Assembly (NCBI GenBank): GCA_028290765.1
Contig: JAQGJF010000861.1
Span: 1-13,741, forward strand
Source of the DNA: Tardiphaga sp.
GTDB taxonomy: Bacteria > Pseudomonadota > Alphaproteobacteria > Rhizobiales > Xanthobacteraceae
Length of the DNA: 13,741 bases
Direction of reading: 5' to 3'
How positions within the stretch are numbered: the stretch's first letter is position 1; every line of letters starts with the position of its first letter. This document shows positions 7,360 through 13,741 of the stretch, in pieces. The notes beneath the pieces are model-generated. The model did no database searches and was not told the origin of the DNA. It worked only from the letters and a program-made list of their open reading frames with translations. Position numbers and translations under genes: made by a program.

Positions 7360-8355
7360 ATGGGAAGACGCTCGGAACGGCTCAGCAGGCAGGGGATGCT
7401 TGCCAGTGATCTCGCAGGCGAAGGCGATGTCATTCAGGTGGTGTCGCGCGCCTTCGACGTGCTGCGCTGTTTCGAGGGCCATGAGGCGCGTCTCGGCAAC
7501 CTCGAGATTTCCAACCGTTGCGGCCTGCCGCGTTCGACGGTGTCGCGCCTGACCCACACCCTGACCCGGATGGGACAACTGGTGTATCTGCCGCGCGACC
7601 AGAAATACCGCATCGGGCCTAGTGCGGTGGCGATGAGCACGTCGATGATGCGCGGATTGCAGTTGCGCAATCTGATCAGGCTGCGACTGCAGGATGTCGC
7701 CGAGCAATTGCCCGGAACCGTCGGGTTCGTCATTCCGGACCGGTTTCATCTCGTCTATCTCGAATTTGCCCGCGCGGCCAACGCGCTGGGTTTGCATTCC
7801 TCGACCGGCAGCCGGATCTCGATGGCGAGCACCGCCGCCGGCCATGCCTATACCGCCGCGCTCGACGTCTACGTCGGCGACGCACTGCTGACCGAGATGG
7901 AACGCGAAATTCCGCAGGAGGCCAAATTGTTGCGGCCGCGGATCGAGGAGAACCGCCGCTTCCTGCGCGAGCACGGCTATGTCGCCTCCTGCGGATTATG
8001 GAGTCCACATATCAACGGCGTCGCGGTGCCGCTATGGTCGCCGCAATATCAAACCTTCGTTGTCGTCACCATCGGTCTGTTGGCCGTGATGTTCGACGAG
8101 CAACGGCTGCACAAGGAGGTCGCGCCCCGGATCCTGGAATTGAGCGGCGCCATTGCCGGTATGCTGGAGACCGCGGAGGGCGACGTGTTCAACAACCGCG
8201 TGGCCGACAAGCCGCTGATGACATCGCCGCACAATAAGATCGCCGAAAAAATCACCAAGAAAATCGGCACGACGGAGGATCAGAATGAACTGGAAGCCGG
8301 AACTCGACGACCTCGCCCGGCGCGAAGCGTTCGCGCGGGAGATGGGAGGCGTTGA
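7360..8355 (+). CDS. IclR-family transcriptional regulator with a long overlapping C-terminal tail
   Basis: Probable local regulator of the biotin carrier, carboxyltransferase and perhaps the TRAP genes. Residues about 24-85 form the winged helix-turn-helix (VIQVVSRAFDVLRCFE, then the recognition helix around GLPRSTVSRLTHTL, wing near YLPRDQKYRIG). Residues about 95-272 form the effector domain (SMASTAAGHAYTAAL; then REHGYVASCGLWSPHINGVA, the usual ligand-pocket region). The family normally ends soon after the last helix (LSGAIAGMLE, about 270). Here about 60 more residues follow, polar and Lys/Arg-rich, and the last 23 codons overlap the carboxyltransferase gene. The ATG at 7360 has a weak ribosome site (GAGCAGG). 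An ATG at 7396 is a possible alternative that keeps the whole DNA-binding domain. The effector is unknown. Confidence 0.9.
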   Translation: MGRRSERLSRQGMLASDLAGEGDVIQVVSRAFDVLRCFEGHEARLGNLEISNRCGLPRSTVSRLTHTLTRMGQLVYLPRDQKYRIGPSAVAMSTSMMRGLQLRNLIRLRLQDVAEQLPGTVGFVIPDRFHLVYLEFARAANALGLHSSTGSRISMASTAAGHAYTAALDVYVGDALLTEMEREIPQEAKLLRPRIEENRRFLREHGYVASCGLWSPHINGVAVPLWSPQYQTFVVVTIGLLAVMFDEQRLHKEVAPRILELSGAIAGMLETAEGDVFNNRVADKPLMTSPHNKIAEKITKKIGTTEDQNELEAGTRRPRPARSVRAGDGRR

Positions 8356-9844
8356 CAAGGTCAAGCGTCAGCGTGACCAGGGCCGGCTTACCGTTCGTGA
8401 ACGCATCGACAAACTGGTCGATCCAAAAAGTTTCCACGAGGTTGGCGCGATTTCCGGCAGCGCCGAATATGACGAGCACGGTGAACTCACACATCTGACG
8501 CCCGCGAACTGCGTGTTCGGCCGCGGCAAGGTCGATGGCCGCCCGGTGGTGGTGGTCGGTGACGACTTTACCGTGCGAGGCGGTTCCGCCGATGCCTCGA
8601 TCTCGGCGAAGCCGTTGATGGCTGAAGAAATGGCGCATGATTTCCGGCTGCCGATCATCCGGATCATCGAAGGCTCCGGCGGCGGCGGCTCGGTCAAGAC
8701 CATCGAGACCAAGGGGGCCGCCAATCTGCCCGGCGGCATCGGCGGCACGCGCTGGTACCATTACACGACGGCGAACATGGCCCGCGTGCCCGTGGTCGGA
8801 TTGGGGCTCGGGTCGGTCGCGGGTCTTGGCGCCGCGCGACTGGCGGCCAGCCATTATTCCGTGATGACCCGGAGTTCGGCGATGTTCGTTGCCGGCCCGC
8901 CGGTGGTGAAGCGCCTCGGCCAGGACCTCACTAAGCAGGAACTCGGTGGTGCCGATATCCAGACCCGCGCGGGTGGCGTCGATCATGCGGTCGATACCGA
9001 GGAGGAGGCGTTCGCCTGCGCCAGGCGCTTTCTCTCCTATCTGCCGCCGTCGGTCTATGAATTGCCGCCCACGGTCGCCAGCAGCGACGATCCGGAACGC
9101 GCCGAGGAATCGCTGATGAAGGCGGTGCCGCGCAACCGCCGCCACGTCTACAAGATGCGGCCGATCATCGACGCCGTCGTCGACAAGGGCTCGTTCTTCG
9201 AGATGAGCGCGAATTTCGGTCGCTCCATCATCGCCGGCTTCACCCGGCTGGAGGGCAGGGCGGTGCTGCTGCTCGCCAGCGATCCTTTTCACTATGGCGG
9301 GTCGTGGACCGCGGAAGCCTGCCAGAAGGTGGTGCGCTACGTCGATCTGGCCGAGACGTTCCATCTGCCGGTGGTCTATCTGATGGATTGTCCGGGCTTC
9401 ATGATCGGGCTCGATGCCGAAAAGGCGGCGACCATCCGCCACGGTGTGCGCGCCATGGCCGCGGTCAACCAGACCACCGTGCCCTGGTGCACCATCATCG
9501 TGCGCAACTCCTTCGGCGTGGCGGGTGTCGTGCACCAGCCGGCGGACCGGTTCTCGATGCGCTATGCGTGGCCTTCGGCCTATTGGGGCTCGCTGCCGCT
9601 GGAAGGCGGCATCGAGGCCGCCTATCGTGCCGATATCGACGCCGCGGAAGATCCCAAGGCCAAGCTGCAAGAGATCGAGGACCGTCTCAACAAACTGCGC
9701 TCGCCGTTTCGTTCGGCCGAGCGGTTCTGGGTCGAGGAAATCATCGATCCGCGCAAGACCCGCACGCTGCTGTGCGAATTTGCGCGACTGGCCGAGCCGG
9801 TCCGCACAGCGGGGCCGGCGACTGGCATGGCGATCAGGCCGTAA
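8285..9844 (+). CDS. Acyl-CoA carboxylase, carboxyltransferase (beta) subunit
   Basis: Transfers CO2 from carboxybiotin to an acyl-CoA. At 519 residues it is normal for the PccB/MccB-type family. The N-terminal half has RLTVRERIDKLVD (about 34-46), the oxyanion-forming glycine run EGSGGGGSVK (about 129-138), and AGPPVVKRLGQDLTKQELGG (about 203-222). The C-terminal half has RPIIDAVVDKGSFFEM, a FHYGGSWTAEACQKVVRYVD segment, and MDCPGFMIGLDAE with the second oxyanion region. The start at 8285 is supported by GGAGG at 8274-8278; it lies 71 bases inside the regulator frame. The partner carrier is divergent at 6964-7185, and no biotin carboxylase is in the window. The substrate cannot be assigned; propionyl-, acetyl- and methylcrotonyl-type are all open, and a decarboxylase role is less likely. 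Confidence 0.93.
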   Translation: MNWKPELDDLARREAFAREMGGVDKVKRQRDQGRLTVRERIDKLVDPKSFHEVGAISGSAEYDEHGELTHLTPANCVFGRGKVDGRPVVVVGDDFTVRGGSADASISAKPLMAEEMAHDFRLPIIRIIEGSGGGGSVKTIETKGAANLPGGIGGTRWYHYTTANMARVPVVGLGLGSVAGLGAARLAASHYSVMTRSSAMFVAGPPVVKRLGQDLTKQELGGADIQTRAGGVDHAVDTEEEAFACARRFLSYLPPSVYELPPTVASSDDPERAEESLMKAVPRNRRHVYKMRPIIDAVVDKGSFFEMSANFGRSIIAGFTRLEGRAVLLLASDPFHYGGSWTAEACQKVVRYVDLAETFHLPVVYLMDCPGFMIGLDAEKAATIRHGVRAMAAVNQTTVPWCTIIVRNSFGVAGVVHQPADRFSMRYAWPSAYWGSLPLEGGIEAAYRADIDAAEDPKAKLQEIEDRLNKLRSPFRSAERFWVEEIIDPRKTRTLLCEFARLAEPVRTAGPATGMAIRP

Positions 9845-9846
9845 GG

Positions 9847-9919
9847 AGCGAATAGGGAGTAGCGAATAGCGAATAGTCAGAAACGTTTTCTATTCGCTAC
9901 TCGCCATTCGCTATTCGCC
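9847..9919. repeat. Inverted repeat built from GCGAATA units between convergent genes
   Basis: The arms 9847-9876 and 9890-9919 pair at 25 of 30 positions around a 13-base loop that ends in TTTT. Inside each arm the unit GCGAATA(G), or its complement CTATTCGC, recurs two to three times in tandem, so several alternative pairings exist. It starts three bases after the carboxyltransferase stop and ends 11 bases before the MFS stop, a good place for a bidirectional terminator. Comparable GCGAATAG-rich hairpins are, from memory, dispersed in Bradyrhizobium and Rhodopseudomonas genomes. Confidence 0.85.
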
Positions 9920-9929
9920 GCTTTCAGTC

Positions 9930-11213
9930 TCACGCCACCGCCGGCTTCACCTGTCGTGAAATCGCCAGCGTGATCAATGCCGCGACGATGCACAGCGCGC
10001 CGGCGGCGAAGAATGCCGGCAGATAGGTATCGAGCGCGGTGCGCGACAGGCCGGCGCCGAAGGCGGCCGTTGCCGCGCCGAGCTGATGGCCGGCAAAGAT
10101 CCAGCCGAACACCAGATTGGCGCGTTCGGGACCGAATCTCTGGGCGGTGAGCCGCACCGTCGGCGGCACCGTCGCAATCCAGTCGAGACCATAGAACATC
10201 GCAAACAGCGACAGGCCGTAGAACGAGAAATCGCTGAACGGCAGGAACAGCAGCGATAATCCGCGCAAGCCGTAATACCAGAACAGCAGGTATCGGTTAT
10301 CGTAACGGTCCGACAGCCAGCCGGAGCCGATGGTGCCGACGAAATCGAACACGCCCATGGCGGCGAGCAGGCTGGCGGCCTGTACCTGCGGAATGCCGAA
10401 ATCGAGGCACATCGGGATCAGATGCACCTGGATCAGGCCGTTGGTGCTGGCGCCGCAGATGAAGAAAGTGGCGAACAGGATCCAGAACACCCGGGTCTTC
10501 GCCGCGTCACGCAACGCGCCAAGCGCTGCCGCCATGATCGGTGCCGTGTTCGGGGGCGGCGCCGGCAACGGCTCGGTGCCTTGATCGCCGAACGGACGCA
10601 GGCCAACGTCGCTCGGGCGGTCGCGCATGACCAGCAATACCGCAAGCGCCGCCACGCCCAGCATGACGCACATCAGCCCGAGCGCCACCCGCCAGCCCAT
10701 CCGCTCCGTCAGGCTGGCAAGCAGCGGCAGGAACACCAGTTGGCCGGTGGCGACACTGGCGGTGAGAATGCCCACCACTAATCCGCGCCGCGCTGCGAAC
10801 CACCGCGCCGCGACGGTGGCACCGAGCACCAGCGCCGTCATGCCGGTGCCGATACCGATCACCACGCCCCACAGCAGCATGAGTTGCCAGAGCTTTGTCA
10901 TGGCCAGTGAGACGACCAGGGCCGAAACCACCACCAGCAGCGCCGAGAGGGTGACGTTGCGCAGGCCGAAGCGATTGAGCAGGGCGGCGGCAAACGGCGC
11001 CATCAGCCCGAACAGGATGAAGCGGATCGACAGCGCCGAGGAGATTTCCGCCGTGGACCAGCCGAATTCCTTCTGTAGCGGCACGATGAACACGCCGGGC
11101 GCGCCGACCGTGCCGGCGGTAATCAATGCGGTCAGGAAGGTCACACCGACCATGACCCAGCCATAATGGATGTTCTTGCGGGCGAGGGCTGAAGACAGCC
11201 AGTCGGAGATCAT
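9930..11213 (-). CDS. MFS transporter, monocarboxylate/oxalate-type
   Basis: Inner-membrane secondary transporter of 427 residues with about 12 hydrophobic segments in two halves, joined by a central loop (MRDRPSDVGLRPFGDQG and a proline-rich stretch, about 200-225). Motif-A-like loops are visible at NRFGLRN (first half) and GWLSDRYDNR (second half). GWVMVGVTFL near the start, and the general plan, resemble the oxalate/formate-antiporter and monocarboxylate groups of MFS. ATG 11211-11213 is chosen because AGGAAA lies seven bases before it; a longer frame to 11264 adds a non-hydrophobic leader without a ribosome site. It may import an organic acid used by the neighbouring CoA enzymes (inference). 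The substrate is not readable from the sequence. Confidence 0.88.
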   Translation of the reverse strand: MISDWLSSALARKNIHYGWVMVGVTFLTALITAGTVGAPGVFIVPLQKEFGWSTAEISSALSIRFILFGLMAPFAAALLNRFGLRNVTLSALLVVVSALVVSLAMTKLWQLMLLWGVVIGIGTGMTALVLGATVAARWFAARRGLVVGILTASVATGQLVFLPLLASLTERMGWRVALGLMCVMLGVAALAVLLVMRDRPSDVGLRPFGDQGTEPLPAPPPNTAPIMAAALGALRDAAKTRVFWILFATFFICGASTNGLIQVHLIPMCLDFGIPQVQAASLLAAMGVFDFVGTIGSGWLSDRYDNRYLLFWYYGLRGLSLLFLPFSDFSFYGLSLFAMFYGLDWIATVPPTVRLTAQRFGPERANLVFGWIFAGHQLGAATAAFGAGLSRTALDTYLPAFFAAGALCIVAALITLAISRQVKPAVA

Positions 11214-11279
11214 GGGGTTTCCTGTCCAAAGTCTGGAGAAGTGTGGAGTTCGGTTGCCGCTCACGCAGGGAGAGCGTGG

Positions 11280-11309
11280 ATTGTATCGCCAGCGAAATAG
11301 CGCTGTCGA
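11280..11309 (-). promoter_or_regulatory. Probable promoter of the MFS gene
   Basis: On the minus strand TCGACA (11309-11304; 5 of 6) and TACAAT (11285-11280; 5 of 6) are separated by 18 bases, about 67 bases before the start codon. It lies in the 163-base gap after the thiolase stop, so the MFS gene can be transcribed on its own. No clear terminator for the thiolase is seen in the gap. Confidence 0.5.
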
Positions 11310-11376
11310 TCCAATCCCGGTGAGACGTTACGGTCTATGGAGACAATCGATAGGTCGCAGCCGCCATATCATCCGC

Positions 11377-12573
11377 TCAATGAATGATACGCTCGATGGC
11401 GATGGCGGTGGCCTCGCCGCCGCCGATGCACAGGGCGGCGACGCCACGCTTGAGGTTGTGCGCCTCGAGCGCATGAAGCAGCGTGACGATCAATCGCGCG
11501 CCGGTGGCGCCGATTGGATGGCCGAGCGCGCAGGCGCCGCCGTTGATGTTCAACTTGTCGCGAGGGATGCCGAGATCGCGCTGCGCTGCCATCGCCACCA
11601 CCGCGAACGCCTCGTTGATTTCGAACAGGTCGACATCGCCGACGCTCCAGCCGACCTTGTCGAGCAGTTTTCGGATTGCCGGGATCGGCGCCGTGGTGAA
11701 CCATTGCGGCTCCTGGCTGTGGGTCGCGTGGCCCTTGATTTCGGCCAGAGACGGCAGGCCGTCGCGATCGGCGAGTGACCGCCGCGCCAGGATCAGTGCC
11801 GCGGCGCCGTCGGCGTTGGCGGAGGAGGCGGCCGGCGTGATCGTGCCGTTGGCGCGGAAGGCCGGCTTGAGGCCGGGAATTTTGGCCGGATCGACCTTCA
11901 GCGGATGCTCGTCATTGGCGATCTGGCGCGGTCCCGCCTTTTCCACCACGGTGAGAGGCACGATCTCGGCCTTGAAGGCGCCGCTCTCCACCGCCTTGCG
12001 GGCGCGGGTCAGCGTTTCCATCGCATAGGCGTCCTGATCGGCGCGGGTGAATTGATAGGCCTCGGCGGTGGCCTCGCCGAAATCGCCCATCGATCGGCCG
12101 GTCTCATAGGCGTCCTCGAGGCCGTCCATCAGCATGTGGTCGATGATACGGTCATGGCCGACGCGGTAGCCGCCGCGCGCTTTCGCCAGCAGATAGGGGG
12201 CGTTGGTCATGCTTTCCATGCCGCCGGACAGCACGATCTCGGCGGAGCCGGCATTGATGATGTCGTGCGCCAGCATGGTCGCCTTCATGCCGGAGCCGCA
12301 GACCTTGTTGATGGTGGTCGCACCGGTCGCATCCGGCAGGTTGGCGCCGCGCGCGGCCTGGCGGGCCGGCGCCTGGCCTTGTCCGGCCGGCAGCACGCAT
12401 CCCATGAACACTTCCTCGATGCGGTCGGGCGAAAGTTTTGCTCGCTCCACCGCGGCGCCGATAACATGGGAGCCCAGTTTATGCGCGTTGAACGATGAGA
12501 GGTCGCCCTGGAAGCGGCCGAGCGGGGTGCGGGCGGCGGAGACGATGACGACCGGATCTGGACTTGTGGACAT
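11377..12573 (-). CDS. Thiolase (acetyl-CoA acetyltransferase type)
   Basis: Condenses or cleaves acyl-CoA with acetyl-CoA in the cytosol. At 398 residues it is typical of the family. The acylated cysteine is Cys92 in NKVCGSGMKA. GGMESMTNAPYL follows near 118, then DLFEINEAFA. The catalytic histidine is His352 in GHPIGATGAR, and the proton-transfer cysteine is Cys382 in CIGGGEATA. All key residues are intact. The start at 12573 has AGGAG ten bases upstream. It lies downstream of the enoyl-CoA hydratase on the same strand, but the 121-base gap holds a strong promoter, so it is probably also transcribed alone. A biosynthetic acetoacetyl-CoA thiolase (PhaA/AtoB-like) and a degradative role both remain possible. 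Confidence 0.95.
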   Translation of the reverse strand: MSTSPDPVVIVSAARTPLGRFQGDLSSFNAHKLGSHVIGAAVERAKLSPDRIEEVFMGCVLPAGQGQAPARQAARGANLPDATGATTINKVCGSGMKATMLAHDIINAGSAEIVLSGGMESMTNAPYLLAKARGGYRVGHDRIIDHMLMDGLEDAYETGRSMGDFGEATAEAYQFTRADQDAYAMETLTRARKAVESGAFKAEIVPLTVVEKAGPRQIANDEHPLKVDPAKIPGLKPAFRANGTITPAASSANADGAAALILARRSLADRDGLPSLAEIKGHATHSQEPQWFTTAPIPAIRKLLDKVGWSVGDVDLFEINEAFAVVAMAAQRDLGIPRDKLNINGGACALGHPIGATGARLIVTLLHALEAHNLKRGVAALCIGGGEATAIAIERIIH

Positions 12574-12628
12574 GGCGGGTGCTCCTGGGCAATGCGGACG
12601 AGAATGCGAACTCGTTTAAGATGACGTA

Positions 12629-12657
12629 CATCATATGATGCGCTGCAAACTTTGCAA
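12629..12657 (-). promoter_or_regulatory. Thiolase promoter overlapped by two palindromes
   Basis: On the minus strand TTGCAA (12657-12652; 4 of 6) and TATGAT (12635-12630; 5 of 6) are 16 bases apart, about 60 bases before the start codon. The -35 box overlaps the perfect 13-base palindrome TGCAAAcTTTGCA (12644-12656). The -10 box lies inside the perfect 12-base palindrome CATCATATGATG (12629-12640). Next to it, 12621-12634 (ATGACGTACATCAT) is a near-palindrome with 12 of 14 bases matched. Such placement suggests one or two repressor operators. Confidence 0.6.
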
Positions 12658-12694
12658 CTGCGATCCGGTACAAAATGTCGTGGATGGGCTAGGT

Positions 12695-13465
12695 CTACCG
12701 CTTGCGGTCCAGAAATCCCTGCATCAGCCGCTGCGGCTCACCGGTCAGGAACGCCTGTCCGAACACGCCGATGCTGAGGTCGACGGATTCCTTGAGCGGC
12801 AGCTCTTCCCATTGTTTGAGCAGGGCTTTCTGCGAACGCAGCGCTTCCGGACCGCATTCGAGGATCGATGCCAATAGGGCCTCGACCGCCGAGTCGAGCC
12901 CACCCTCCGGCGCCACCACATCAACCAGCCCCCAGCCCAGCGCGGTGGGCGCATCGATGATGGCGGCGGTCATGATCAGCCAGCGGGCGCGGCCCCAGCC
13001 GATCAGCCGCGGCAGCAAGGCGGCGTGGATCACCGAGGGGATGCCGACCTTGACTTCCGGCATGGCGAATTTGGCGTCGTGGGCCGCGACGCGAAAATCG
13101 CAGGCCGCAGCGAATTCGAGGCCGCCGCCGAGGCACCAGCCGGGAATCCGGGCAATCACCGGCGCCGGGAACGCCCGTACTGCCTCGCAGAGGTCGCGCA
13201 GGCCGGTGATGAATTTCTCGGCCGAGTCCTGATCGAGCCTGGCCATCTCCTTGATGTCGGCGCCGCCGATCATGCTCTTTTCGCTTTGCCCGGCGATCAC
13301 CAGTGCGCGGATCCGGGCTTCGCCGGCCAGCGCTTCCAGGCCCTCGCGGACGCCGTTGATCGCGGCGGAACCGAGGATGTTAAGGGAACCTGCGTTGCAG
13401 ATCGTCAGTCGGACGACACCGCGCGGGTCGCGCTCGATGCCGCAAGAGGAATTGATCATGTGCAT
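12695..13465 (-). CDS. Enoyl-CoA hydratase/isomerase family protein
   Basis: Crotonase-fold enzyme of 256 residues, the usual length, probably hydrating a 2-enoyl-CoA. The oxyanion hole is formed by IGGADIKEM (about 66-74) and GWCLGGGLEF (about 109-118). Both hydratase glutamates are at the expected places: Glu117 in GGGLEFAAACDF and Glu137 in MPEVKVG. The substrate-entry region NAGSLNILG (about 24-32) differs from the common RP-x-x-x-NALN motif. The start is ATG 13463-13465; a second ATG two codons later is equally possible, as neither has a good ribosome site. It shares strand and theme with the thiolase 121 bases downstream and diverges from the gene at 13614. Confidence 0.92.
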   Translation of the reverse strand: MHMINSSCGIERDPRGVVRLTICNAGSLNILGSAAINGVREGLEALAGEARIRALVIAGQSEKSMIGGADIKEMARLDQDSAEKFITGLRDLCEAVRAFPAPVIARIPGWCLGGGLEFAAACDFRVAAHDAKFAMPEVKVGIPSVIHAALLPRLIGWGRARWLIMTAAIIDAPTALGWGLVDVVAPEGGLDSAVEALLASILECGPEALRSQKALLKQWEELPLKESVDLSIGVFGQAFLTGEPQRLMQGFLDRKR

Positions 13466-13520
13466 GGAGTGTCTCGGATTGAACCGCGCTGTCGGTCAGC
13501 CGCCTGCTATTCCGGATCAA

Positions 13521-13536
13521 AACACCGTGTTGTCAA
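13521..13536 (-). promoter_or_regulatory. Possible -35 box and palindrome upstream of the enoyl-CoA hydratase
   Basis: On the minus strand a perfect TTGACA lies at 13536-13531, about 66 bases before the start codon. It overlaps the perfect palindrome AACACcGTGTT (13521-13531). No good -10 box follows at 16-18 bases (only GGAATAG-like text), so the promoter would be weak or need an activator. Confidence 0.35.
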
Positions 13537-13578
13537 GAGCTCACGATGGCCGTTGCGAACCGGATGCCTTTGTTATAG

Positions 13579-13591
13579 TATGATCATCATA
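13579..13591. promoter_or_regulatory. Palindrome TATGATcATCATA upstream of the right-edge gene
   Basis: A perfect inverted repeat of two 6-base arms around one base, in an A/T-rich island 22 bases before the start at 13614. The island stands out from the GC-rich surroundings and also holds TATAGT and TATAAG, either of which could be a -10 box. The ATGAT half-site is shared with the palindrome at the thiolase promoter. It is a candidate operator; no single promoter fits cleanly. Confidence 0.4.
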
Positions 13592-13613
13592 ATTTATAAG
13601 CGGTGAAATCGAC

Positions 13614-13741
13614 ATGACCCTCGTTAGCAATGTCGACACCGCCCCATTCGCCGATCTGTTTTCGCCGGCGCTGCGACGGGAGCGGGTGGTGGACTGGCAG
13701 GCACCGGTCCCCGCGGCGAAGGCCGCGTCGGTGCTGTCGGG
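13614..13741 (+). CDS. 3'-truncated gene, possibly a PaaI-type acyl-CoA thioesterase
   Basis: The frame is open from ATG 13614 to the window edge (42 residues visible). GGTGA at 13602-13606 is a moderate ribosome site with normal spacing. The visible text (MTLVSNVDTAPFADLF, then RRERVVDWQAPVPAAKAAS) resembles, from memory, the N-terminal lead of PaaI-family thioesterases with their W-x-x-P and small-residue run before the hotdog fold. The hotdog domain itself is outside the window, so the function is a guess from little sequence. A role with CoA thioesters would suit the divergent enoyl-CoA hydratase. Confidence 0.6.
   Translation, partial: MTLVSNVDTAPFADLFSPALRRERVVDWQAPVPAAKAASVLS

Noticed and set aside
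11214..11264. An extended MFS N-terminus starting at 11264
   Set aside because: The added leader is polar without a ribosome site, while AGGAAA is well placed before the ATG at 11213.

Overview
The window is GC-rich, gene-dense DNA from an alphaproteobacterium. It is most likely from the Bradyrhizobium / Rhodopseudomonas group (Nitrobacteraceae). The evidence is the codon usage, the protein families, and two intergenic inverted repeats of a kind I remember as common in those genomes; this was not checked by search. It is accessory metabolism centred on CoA thioesters and uptake of small carboxylates. I see no rRNA, tRNA, CRISPR array, transposase or phage gene, and no stretch above 300 bases lacks a gene.

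Layout. A 5'-truncated ADP-forming acyl-CoA synthetase (1-1295, +) faces a glutaminase fused to a STAS and a cyclic-nucleotide-binding domain (1439-3376, -), with a 29/30-matched inverted repeat between them. Next, on the minus strand, is a TRAP-TAXI uptake system. Its binding protein (5602-6768) is followed by a fused membrane subunit (3458-5556) that carries a single-base frameshift near 5125. Upstream is a 73-residue biotin carrier (6964-7185, -), divergent from an IclR-type regulator (7360-8355, +). The regulator's last 71 bases overlap a carboxyltransferase beta subunit of an acyl-CoA carboxylase (8285-9844, +). A second inverted repeat lies between that gene and a convergent MFS transporter (9930-11213, -). 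A thiolase (11377-12573, -) and an enoyl-CoA hydratase (12695-13465, -) follow. At the right edge a divergent gene (13614 onward, +) is cut off and may encode a PaaI-type thioesterase.

How the parts may work together (inference). TRAP-TAXI and MFS carriers would import organic acids, the acyl-CoA synthetase would activate an acid, and the hydratase and thiolase would do beta-oxidation-type chemistry. The biotin carrier and carboxyltransferase would carboxylate an acyl-CoA. No biotin carboxylase is in view, so that subunit must come from elsewhere. The IclR protein is the obvious candidate regulator of the central block. A run of three alternating 7-base half-sites with 3-base spacers sits just upstream of its start.

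The most interesting signals are the three-domain glutaminase, the triple half-site array at the iclR/biotin-carrier promoter, the palindromes embedded in the TAXI and thiolase promoters, the frameshift in the TRAP permease, and the abnormal IclR tail overlapping the carboxyltransferase. I found no clearly new multi-gene system.
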